Assembly (NCBI GenBank): GCA_958354085.1
Contig: CATWUX010000131.1
Span: 1 to 6,371 of the forward strand
DNA length: 6,371 nucleotides
Source: an uncultured Oscillospiraceae bacterium
GTDB taxonomy: Bacteria > Bacillota > Clostridia > Oscillospirales > Acutalibacteraceae
Direction of reading: 5' to 3'
The position numbers and the translations under genes were made by a program. Below, piece after piece: positions 1 through 4,871 of this stretch. Position 1 is the first letter of the stretch, and each line of letters opens with the position of its first letter. The notes under the pieces were generated by a model that worked only from the letters and a program-made list of their open reading frames with translations, ran no database searches and had not been told where the DNA came from.

Positions 1-36
1 CAGAAGCATACAGGGAAAAGGATGGCGTTTCAATGA
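1..36 (+). CDS. C-terminal end of an upstream gene (partial)
   Basis: From base 1 the first frame is open for 11 codons (QKHTGKRMAFQ) and ends in TGA at 34-36. That stop overlaps the ATG of the next gene as ATGA, the usual arrangement of translationally coupled genes in an operon. The GGAAAAGGATGG stretch inside it (bases 14-25) can act as the ribosome binding site of the next gene. Eleven codons are too few to name a family, and an open frame this short is not significant by itself. The stop/start overlap is the main support. The rest of the gene lies left of the window. Confidence 0.4.
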   Translation, partial: QKHTGKRMAFQ

Positions 37-406
37 AAAAAGATTTGTTGCCATCGGAAGGGCAGTTTTACAAAGCCAACCTGCATGCGCACACCACGTT
101 ATCCGACGGACATCTGACGCCGCAGCAGCAGACGCCTACAAAGCCGCCGGTTATGCCGTGGTCGCTTATACCGATCACCGGCGTTACGTGCATCATACCG
201 AACTGGACGATGCGGACTTTCTGGCGATTGCTGCCTATGAGGTAGACATCAACCGCCCGGTTCCCAGCTTCAACCACGTAAAGACCATCACCGAAGCCCG
301 TTTTCCGTTAAGCGGAAACGAGCAATACATACGCGTCGACTGTCGTGACGATCACGGTTTCCACGCCTGCTCCAACGCCTACTGGGCGGACACGCTCTTC
401 CGCTAG
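33..406 (+). pseudogene. PHP-domain phosphoesterase, frameshifted and truncated
   Basis: The first frame (from ATG 33) gives an N-terminus ending in NLHAHTTLSDGHLTP, the first metal-binding motif of PHP (polymerase and histidinol phosphatase) domains, with His18 and His20. The sequence then leaves this frame in a CAGCAGCAG run at 123-131. The protein continues in another frame as ADAYKAAGYAVVAYTDH, the second PHP motif, followed by a stretch up to YEVDINR that is also typical of the family. One deleted base (or four) explains the shift. After about base 286 (HVKT) I no longer recognise PHP sequence, and the frame runs 40 more codons to TAG 404-406. A full-length member would be about 250-300 residues and would contain further His/Asp ligands, including a later 'NHP.W'-like motif, none of which is present. 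The family hydrolyses phosphoester bonds using a metal cluster, but the substrate cannot be told. The start is supported by the GGATGG site 7-8 bases upstream. A sequencing error could explain the frameshift but not the missing C-terminal part. Confidence 0.75.
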
Positions 407-431
407 GCTTCGCTTTTCACAGCGATTTTTC
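287..431. other. Candidate prophage-chromosome junction region
   Basis: PHP homology stops near 286 and the convergent phage amidase gene ends at 432. Between them is no recognised gene in either direction. The stretch holds two short inverted repeats (302-318 and 344-356) and a weak hairpin followed by five T's (about 411-430). A prophage usually ends just beyond its lysis genes, and here a chromosomal gene loses its 3' part in the same place, so an attachment site somewhere in 287-431 is a reasonable inference. The core repeat cannot be identified without the other end of the element or an uninterrupted relative. Confidence 0.35.
302..318. repeat. Short inverted repeat TTTCCG-TTAAG-CGGAAA
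   Basis: There are two perfect 6-base arms around a 5-base loop. Pairing extends outward to about nine bases if one bulged base is allowed (CGTTTTCCG against CGGAAACG). It lies 16 bases after the point where PHP homology ends. A second small dyad, CGTGA-CGA-TCACG, is at 344-356. They could be recombinase binding sites or chance; neither has a T-run that would make it a terminator. Confidence 0.4.
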
Positions 432-1007
432 TCATACGAGGGCGGGCAAGCCAAAGTAGCTCAGCAATCCGTTGTAAATCCCCTGCGCAAACGCATACGG
501 ATCGTCACGAAGCTTTTCCGCATCGCTTTCATTGGTCAGATAAGCCAGCTCCACCAAAATGGCCGGCATGGTCGTTCTTCTGAGCACATATAAACTGGGG
601 TTGACGCGAACGCCGTTATCCCGCGTGCCAACACGCTCCACGATCCCGTTCAGGACGTGCTGCGCCAGCCAATAAGCCTGCGAATATTGCCGATAAACAT
701 AAACCTCTGTACCGTTGATGGCCGGATTTACGTTGGCGTTGCAATGGATGCTGATAAAATAGTCGGCCGGCCAGCTGTTGGCGGCGTTCACCCGTGCCGC
801 CAAGCTGGAAGCATTGCTGGTTCCGAGAACCGTATCCGGCGTTGGACGGCTCACGCGCACGGCAAAGCGCGGATCCGCGCGCAGTATATCCGCCAGATAT
901 GTGCCCACGGCGTACGTAACATCCTGCTCCACCAAGCCGTTGCCGACGGCGCCGGTATTGGGGCCGCTGGGATTATGCCCCTGATCTATAAAAATTTTAA
1001 TTGCCAC
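432..1007 (-). CDS. N-acetylmuramoyl-L-alanine amidase, family 3 (endolysin-type, catalytic domain only)
   Basis: This 191-residue zinc amidase cuts the bond between N-acetylmuramic acid and the L-alanine of the peptidoglycan stem. The four expected active-site regions are visible: IDQGHN (His11), GLVEQD (Glu27), ISIHCNAN (His88) and ILVELAYLTNESD (Glu153), which match the zinc ligands and catalytic glutamate of the LytC/CwlD family. The protein is a single catalytic domain with no cell-wall-binding domain and no signal peptide, as expected of an endolysin that needs a holin. Start: the GTG at 1005-1007 is preferred because GAGGTGAT (1012-1019) sits just upstream; the GTG at 1014-1016 lies inside that site. 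The gene is the last on the phage side and faces the chromosomal PHP remnant. A 135-base gap with a strong hairpin separates it from the holin gene, so it may be transcribed separately. The enzyme class is secure; the role as the main lysin is inferred. Confidence 0.93.
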   Translation of the reverse strand: MAIKIFIDQGHNPSGPNTGAVGNGLVEQDVTYAVGTYLADILRADPRFAVRVSRPTPDTVLGTSNASSLAARVNAANSWPADYFISIHCNANVNPAINGTEVYVYRQYSQAYWLAQHVLNGIVERVGTRDNGVRVNPSLYVLRRTTMPAILVELAYLTNESDAEKLRDDPYAFAQGIYNGLLSYFGLPALV

Positions 1008-1011
1008 GTCT

Positions 1012-1019
1012 ATCACCTC
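1012..1019 (-). promoter_or_regulatory. Ribosome binding site that fixes the start of the 432-1007 amidase
   Basis: GAGGTGAT on the minus strand is a strong match to the 3' end of 16S rRNA. It leaves four bases before the GTG at 1007, or six counted from the GAGGTG core. An in-frame GTG at 1016 is part of this site, so it is an unlikely initiation codon. Confidence 0.75.
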
Positions 1020-1074
1020 ACCCTATTGTATGCACTCCTTGCGCAATTTGTCCGCGGCGTTCTTTCCCCGATGA

Positions 1075-1080
1075 ATTATA
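1075..1080 (-). promoter_or_regulatory. Possible -10 element upstream of the second amidase
   Basis: The minus strand reads a perfect TATAAT here, 67 bases before the amidase start and directly after the hairpin at 1092-1132. No good -35 box is found at 16-18 bases: the TTGCTT further up is only 11 bases away and overlaps the hairpin arm. The position is apt for a promoter of the isolated amidase gene, but one hexamer is weak evidence. Confidence 0.3.
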
Positions 1081-1091
1081 CGCTGTCTATA

Positions 1092-1132
1092 AAGCAAGCC
1101 GGAGCAGTTCAAAAAGCTGCCCCGGCTTGCTT
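1092..1132 (-). terminator. Strong hairpin after the holin gene, likely terminator
   Basis: Arms at 1092-1107 and 1117-1132 pair over 16 positions with a single A.C mismatch (1103/1121) around a 9-base loop; the outer 11 pairs are perfect. On the minus strand it begins 11 bases after the holin stop codon, the right place to end the tail-lysis operon. The following T-tract is poor (CTTTATAG), so termination may be partial or depend on the stem's stability. The symmetry would also allow it to act in the other direction. Confidence 0.65.
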
Positions 1133-1142
1133 ATACTCGTGC

Positions 1143-1442
1143 TTATTCTTGTTTTTGCGCCGTCAGCCTGCTGACAAGATCGCTGACAAAATTGGCGCCG
1201 CGGCTGGCGAAAATACCGGTGAGGATCCTTCCGACCCACGGCACAGTGAACGGCACGCCGATGGCCGCATACAGGTCAGCGCCCGCGGCGGCGCATAATC
1301 CGATCGAAACCGCCACGGCACACAGCTGCGTGACCGCCCTTTTGGCTTGCTTATCCCGGAAAGCCTGCCCGATGCTTTTGGCATATTCCACCAACGCCTC
1401 TACCGTAACGGCCAACATAATAATCAAAGCGATGTTTTCCAT
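1143..1442 (-). CDS. Phage holin-like small membrane protein
   Basis: This 99-residue protein has three hydrophobic stretches: about residues 3-18, 37-62 and 66-80, the last around PWVGRILTGIFASRG. Charged residues (RDKQAKR) lie between the first two and there is a short polar C-terminus (RLTAQKQE). Size, topology and place between an amidase/coiled-coil pair and a second amidase fit a holin, which makes the holes that give endolysins access to the wall. I recall similar proteins with the RGAN.VSDLV ending in prophages of Firmicutes. Start: the ATG at 1442 shares a base with the upstream TAA (TAATG), and GGGG/AGGAGG sites lie upstream inside the previous gene. A longer open frame reaching 1703 is not used, because it would run through the upstream gene in another frame. 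The exact holin family is not assigned. Confidence 0.75.
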   Translation of the reverse strand: MENIALIIMLAVTVEALVEYAKSIGQAFRDKQAKRAVTQLCAVAVSIGLCAAAGADLYAAIGVPFTVPWVGRILTGIFASRGANFVSDLVSRLTAQKQE

Positions 1443-1675
1443 TATGTTCTTCCCCTTTCCTCCTGCATCTCCAAGTCGGCTATGCGATGATTCACCACCT
1501 TGATTTGTTCCTCCAATATATAGGTGCGCTCCACAACGGAATTGTGCTTTTCCACTTTCCGTTCGAGCTGCTGCAGCCGGTAATTGGTAAGACGGCTGGA
1601 GGCGAGCACGCCGCCCGCACTGCCCAGCACCGTCCCGAAAAAAGCGATAATCGCCACAACAATGTCGGTCTGCAT
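1442..1675 (-). CDS. XhlA-like membrane-anchored coiled-coil protein of the lysis module
   Basis: The protein has 77 residues from the ATG at 1675. Residues 5-25 form one hydrophobic, Gly-rich segment (IVVAIIAFFGTVLGSAGGVLA). Residues 32-70 are highly charged with heptad-like spacing (LQQLERKVEKHN, ILEEQIKVVNHRIADLE), typical of a coiled coil. Bacillus XhlA and related proteins also combine a coiled coil with one membrane segment and work with a holin, but their membrane segment is usually C-terminal; here it is N-terminal. The role (membrane scaffold or holin partner) is inferred from position, directly between an amidase and the holin. The start is chosen because AAGGAGGGA (1681-1689) is seven bases upstream by its GGAGG core; the TTG at 1678 is too close. 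The ATG shares one base with the upstream TGA, so translation is probably coupled. Confidence 0.72.
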   Translation of the reverse strand: MQTDIVVAIIAFFGTVLGSAGGVLASSRLTNYRLQQLERKVEKHNSVVERTYILEEQIKVVNHRIADLEMQEERGRT

Positions 1676-2361
1676 CAATCTCCCTCCTTGATATACCCGT
1701 CAAATCCCGCCTCTTTCAGCTTTTTGAGCATACTTTCCGCGTTACCTTTATGGCGGAATGCTCCGACCTGCACGCGGTACAAGGGCGACTTTTCCGGTTC
1801 CGGAGGCGGCGCAAACGGATCAACGAAAGCCACGCCGTAATACTCACACAGCGCCCGCGCCGTATATTCCGCCATGCGCTGCATATTTTCATGGAACCAA
1901 ACGGCATCCTCCTTGTTGTCGTGAAATACCAGTTCCTCATACACCGCCGTCGCCTTGGTATCCCGCAGCTCCGCCAGCTGTTGATTCTGACCGGATTTCA
2001 TCTTGCGCGGATATATTTTTGCGCGCCATTCAAGTATCTTGTCCACGATCGGCTTACCGTAGCCGACCGAATAGTACATCGGACGGCTGCCGGTTCCCTC
2101 GTGTGAGGCGCAGCCGTTGGTGTGTACCGCCATGTGCAGATTGGCACCCCACGCGTTGGATTCTTTAATCGCGTCCCGCATTCCCTGCGTGGACTTGTAC
2201 GAATATTCTCCCATTTTGACCTCGAACCCGCACGCTCGCAGATACGCGCACAAGATCCTGCAATATTCCAGACAATGCGCCGTTTCATTGCAACCTTCCT
2301 TTCCGGCGCACGGATGGATTTCCGCATGTGTTGCAGGATTTACATAGATTTTAGTTGACAT
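1675..2361 (-). CDS. N-acetylmuramoyl-L-alanine amidase with short C-terminal SPOR domain
   Basis: This 228-residue protein has two parts joined by a Pro/Glu linker (PPPEPEK, about residues 185-191). Residues 4-176 resemble a divergent family-3 zinc amidase: NPATH (His12), GCNETAH (Glu26), HMAVHTNG (His80) and TAVYEELVFH (Glu142) fill the positions of the usual ligands and catalytic glutamate. Residues 194-226 (YRVQVGAFRHKGNAESMLKK, then LKEAGFDGYIK) are SPOR-like. SPOR domains bind glycan strands lacking stem peptides, that is, the product of amidase action. At about 33 residues this is roughly half a full SPOR domain of about 70. The preferred start is the ATG at 2361, since homology begins with KIYVNPATH; the frame reaches 2433 but its extra 24 residues are Arg/Trp-rich and overlap the upstream gene. 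With that start it overlaps the 82-residue gene by 11 bases. It is a probable endolysin. Confidence 0.88.
   Translation of the reverse strand: MSTKIYVNPATHAEIHPCAGKEGCNETAHCLEYCRILCAYLRACGFEVKMGEYSYKSTQGMRDAIKESNAWGANLHMAVHTNGCASHEGTGSRPMYYSVGYGKPIVDKILEWRAKIYPRKMKSGQNQQLAELRDTKATAVYEELVFHDNKEDAVWFHENMQRMAEYTARALCEYYGVAFVDPFAPPPEPEKSPLYRVQVGAFRHKGNAESMLKKLKEAGFDGYIKEGD
1681..1689 (-). promoter_or_regulatory. Ribosome binding site inside the end of the SPOR amidase gene
   Basis: AAGGAGGGA on the minus strand serves the coiled-coil gene starting at 1675. The same bases encode most of the amidase's last residues (KEGD), so the C-terminus of the SPOR domain and this site are tied together. Confidence 0.7.
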
Positions 2362-2599
2362 TTTCCGCCTCTCCCTCCGGCTCTTCCACCGTCGGCGTAT
2401 CGCCCCACATCGCCAGCACAGCCGCCACAACATCCGCCGGCTCCTGCCCGATCAGCATCGCGCGCCCTTGCAAACTGTTGACGTAAGCGCAGCGGTGTGG
2501 CAGGCCGAGCGTATACTCGGTGCCGTCGATCACGGCTGTTTGTGTTGTTTCGACGCTCACGCCATTTTTGGTAAGCATATCCACACTTTTCTTTTGCAT
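2351..2599 (-). CDS. Small phage protein of unknown function (82 aa)
   Basis: I do not recognise a named family. The protein starts MQKKSVDMLTKNGV, has a middle part with short beta-like segments (TAVIDGTEYTLGLPHRCAYVN), then a helix-prone stretch (EPADVVAAVLAMWGDTPTV) and an acidic tail (EEPEGEAENVN). No signal peptide or membrane segment is visible. A strong AAAGGAGGAG site lies directly after the tail-protein stop and a few bases before the ATG at 2599, so it is surely translated with the late operon. Its last codons overlap the start of the SPOR amidase by 11 bases. The place between tail fibre and lysis genes suggests a small virion or tail-assembly accessory, or a protein coupled to lysis; neither is shown by the sequence. 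Confidence 0.75.
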   Translation of the reverse strand: MQKKSVDMLTKNGVSVETTQTAVIDGTEYTLGLPHRCAYVNSLQGRAMLIGQEPADVVAAVLAMWGDTPTVEEPEGEAENVN

Positions 2600-2612
2600 G
2601 GTGTCTCCTCCT

Positions 2613-4040
2613 TTAAATAAAATACGTCAGGGAAAAATTAACATTTCCGCTGTCTACGACGCTAAAAGATATATTGCCATATGAACGCCCTCCGAAGAAA
2701 ACGCAAAAATACACGCTCGATCCACCGGCACTGACAACCGGAAAATAATAATCCGGGTTAGCGGCCTTATTCGACGAGGTATACACGACCATATTGCTTG
2801 TCCTGCCGATCGTACCGGCCACACTGTCCGTGTTGCTGTTGCACACATACGGCAAGCCGGATATGGCAAGCGAATCTGCGGACGTCGAGGAAGTCACCGT
2901 ACATTTGCCCCACACCGTGACGAGGTTGCCAATGCGGTAATAGCGGCCGGAGGCGGAAGATATGCCCGTGCCGGAGGGCGTCCACGTTCCGGACGATGCC
3001 GGCAGTGAAGAAGATGTCCACGGGGAATAACCGTTGATCGCCATGCTGGTAAAAAATCCCGTGTTGGCATATACCGTATTGAATTTGTTTGTGCTTGTGC
3101 CAAGGTAATAGCTGTTGTTCGCGGACGGATAAATGTTGCCGGTAACCGCACCGCCGGATTTTAGCAAATACGATTCCAGTGCGGACGGATCCACATAATC
3201 AACTCCGGAAACAGCCGAATCTATGTAGGATCCGTTTCCTTTCAGCAAGCCGCTCATCGTCGTACTTGTAGAAGAACCTACGACGTTTGGTCCGGCTGCT
3301 CCGGTCGCTCCCGTGTCACCTTTCTCACCCTTATCGCCTTTGTCGCCTTTCTCGCCTTGAATGCCTTGGTCTCCCTTATCGCCTTTTGCGCCTGTTTCGC
3401 CTTTGATACCTTGAATCCCCTGCTCGCCTTGCGGCCCCTGCGGGCCTGTATCGCCCTTGAGCGACGCCAGCCATTCCGGCTCCGTTCCCACAAAGCCGTT
3501 ATCCACCGCCACATCGTAAGCGGACTTTCCCACATACTGCGCTGCCAGCTGTGCGCTTTCCTGCGCTTGCGAAGCCGCTTTTTGCGTTTCATCGAGCAGC
3601 ACCGTCACGGTTTCCCGTGCCTCCTCCTCCAAATCACCGCTGCCGGTATCCCGCGCATCAAAAAACACCCATGCCGAGGCGGTGTAGACCACCTGTTCCT
3701 CCGCACCCTCCGTCATTTGCGACGCCGTCAGGCGCAGCAGCGCATTGCCGCCATGCATCGTCCACGCACCCGGCAGCAACTGCCGCACCTTCCCGCTTTC
3801 CACCGGCAGCAAATCGGTCGTGGCGTAATCACCCAGACTGTCCACCAGCTCCAGCCGATATAAAAACGCCGGATTCACCGCCTGCCACGTCTGTACATCG
3901 AACACAATCTGCGTCGCATTGTGCTCCGCCTGAACGCCCGCATATTGCGGTGCCGACGGCGAAACGCCGCCCAACGCATCCACTGTAAATTCCACCGTCC
4001 GCAGCGGCATAACCGCCGTACTCGTCATCTCTGAACTCAT
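2613..4040 (-). CDS. Collagen-like tail fibre / baseplate protein with BppU-like N-terminus
   Basis: This 475-residue protein is modular. Residues about 13-130 form a beta-rich domain (TVEFTVDALGG ... WVFFDAR) resembling the N-terminal domain of BppU-type baseplate proteins, which anchors fibres to the phage baseplate. Residues 135-170 are an acidic, Ala/Gln-rich helix likely to trimerise. Residues 171-195 (KSAYDVAVDNGFVGTEPEWL) are a linker I associate with phage collagen proteins. Residues 196-252 are 19 unbroken Gly-X-Y triplets. Then come GLLKGNGSYIDSAVSGVDY and NIYPSANNSYYLGTSTNKFN, both fibre-type segments. The C-terminal 125 residues are Ser/Thr/Gly/Tyr-rich and beta-rich (RYYRIGNLVTVWGKC onward), a plausible receptor-binding head. 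Start: ATG 4040 with AAAGGAGGAG upstream. The role in attachment to the host surface is inferred from architecture and position before the lysis genes. Confidence 0.88.
   Translation of the reverse strand: MSSEMTSTAVMPLRTVEFTVDALGGVSPSAPQYAGVQAEHNATQIVFDVQTWQAVNPAFLYRLELVDSLGDYATTDLLPVESGKVRQLLPGAWTMHGGNALLRLTASQMTEGAEEQVVYTASAWVFFDARDTGSGDLEEEARETVTVLLDETQKAASQAQESAQLAAQYVGKSAYDVAVDNGFVGTEPEWLASLKGDTGPQGPQGEQGIQGIKGETGAKGDKGDQGIQGEKGDKGDKGEKGDTGATGAAGPNVVGSSTSTTMSGLLKGNGSYIDSAVSGVDYVDPSALESYLLKSGGAVTGNIYPSANNSYYLGTSTNKFNTVYANTGFFTSMAINGYSPWTSSSLPASSGTWTPSGTGISSASGRYYRIGNLVTVWGKCTVTSSTSADSLAISGLPYVCNSNTDSVAGTIGRTSNMVVYTSSNKAANPDYYFPVVSAGGSSVYFCVFFGGRSYGNISFSVVDSGNVNFSLTYFI
3285..3455 (-). repeat. 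Collagen-like Gly-X-Y coding repeat, 19 triplets
   Basis: The DNA encodes residues 196-252 of the tail protein as 19 consecutive Gly-X-Y units without interruption. Proline is present only in a few X positions (GPQ, GPQ, GPN). Lys-Gly-Asp or Lys-Gly-Glu occurs eight times from residue 195 on, a pattern known to stabilise collagen triple helices by salt bridges between chains. The near-repetitive codons (GGCGATAAGGG-like units) make the tract prone to length change by slippage. Confidence 0.9.
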
Positions 4041-4067
4041 CGCTGTTCTCCTCCTTTCCCAACCGGC

Positions 4068-4871
4068 TTATCCCTGCAGCAAACTTTTCTGCTCTGCCCG
4101 CGAAATGCCCAGCGCATCCAGAACCGCCATGACCTCTTCGGTCGTCAGCCGCTGCGTCAGTAGCTCCTGTACCATTCGCTTGCGCGCCTCACTGCCGGAC
4201 AACAGCGGTTTTCCGTCTGCCCCCTGCTGTGAACTCAGCACCTTGAGCCGTGCCGACATCAAGGTCGTATATTGCTTAACCCGTGCCTGCGATACCTGCT
4301 TTTTCTCTGCCGCCTTGGCCTGCGCCTGCTCCTTCGCCAACTCCTGTGCATAGGCCTTATCCGCCTTAGCAATTGCCGCCTCGCGCAGCTTCTGCTCATT
4401 GGAAGCAAGCGTCTCCTGCAAATCCTGCATTACCTCCGCGCGGTATTGCTCTTTTTTCTTCTGTGCCGTTTCCTGCTCCTGCCGGATGGAATCGGTAAGC
4501 CCCGTCACATAGGCGGCTTTCTCCTGACGGATCGCGGCATCGCCGCGCTGCCGCTGCTCCGCCGCAGCCGTCTCCTGCGCCGTCTGCGCACCGGAACCGG
4601 TCAATCCCAAATTGGCCAGCCGTTCCGCGATCTGCCGCTCCTGTGCCAGCTGCTGCACCGCATTCGCATCGAACTTTCCGCGATATCGCCCATCCGCCTG
4701 CTCCAACTGCGCTTGCTTTTCAGCCACCGCTTCGCCGGCGGCCTGATCCACTTTGGCGTTCATCCGCTCGATCAGCTGCTGTGCATAGGACTTTTTGGCC
4801 TGTGCAAAAGCCGCTTGCTCCCGCGCCGCCTCTTCCAGCGCCTTACGTTTGTTTTGTTCATATACGGCCAC
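4068..4871 (-). CDS. Ala/Gln/Glu-rich helical phage structural protein, function unknown
   Basis: This 267-residue protein begins at GTG 4871, chosen because AGGAGGGA (4878-4885) lies eight bases upstream by its AGGAGG core. Nearly all of it is predicted helix by composition: long Ala, Gln, Glu, Lys and Arg runs, no Cys or Trp, and a single Pro. Residues 1-60 and about 115-200 look like coiled coils. A less regular segment in between (GRYRGKFDANAVQQL, QIAERLANLGLTGSG) is a motif I recall from other Firmicutes prophages, also among tail genes. The C-terminal 50 residues (SGSEARKRMVQELLTQRLT, then TEEVMAVLDALGISRAE) form a separate helical unit. It overlaps the upstream tail gene by 14 bases and is followed after 27 bases by the collagen-like gene. 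It is probably a virion or tail-assembly protein; an internal or ejected protein is another possibility. No enzyme motif is seen. Confidence 0.8.
   Translation of the reverse strand: MAVYEQNKRKALEEAAREQAAFAQAKKSYAQQLIERMNAKVDQAAGEAVAEKQAQLEQADGRYRGKFDANAVQQLAQERQIAERLANLGLTGSGAQTAQETAAAEQRQRGDAAIRQEKAAYVTGLTDSIRQEQETAQKKKEQYRAEVMQDLQETLASNEQKLREAAIAKADKAYAQELAKEQAQAKAAEKKQVSQARVKQYTTLMSARLKVLSSQQGADGKPLLSGSEARKRMVQELLTQRLTTEEVMAVLDALGISRAEQKSLLQG

Noticed and set aside
407..431. Terminator for the plus-strand PHP operon (CGCT-TTTCAC-AGCG then ATTTTT)
   Set aside because: The stem has only four pairs; it is noted as weak structure within the junction region, not as a terminator.
657..1298. 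A 213-codon plus-strand open frame across the amidase and holin genes
   Set aside because: It is antisense to two genes with clear motifs and passes through the terminator hairpin; no family resemblance.
1443..1703. N-terminal extension of the holin-like protein upstream of 1442
   Set aside because: The extension would be the upstream coiled-coil gene read in a wrong frame (Arg/Cys-rich); the TAATG junction with a ribosome site explains the shorter start.
2362..2433. Longer start for the SPOR amidase
   Set aside because: The 24 extra residues are Arg/Trp-rich, resemble nothing and overlap the 82-residue gene; the ATG at 2361 sits directly before the conserved KIYVNP start.
2613..2990. Variable region of a diversity-generating retroelement in the tail protein
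   Set aside because: No reverse transcriptase, template repeat or GC-rich end motif is present in the window, and the C-terminus lacks a C-type lectin signature.
3285..3455. CRISPR-like or satellite repeat
   Set aside because: The periodicity is nine bases and is fully explained by Gly-X-Y codons.
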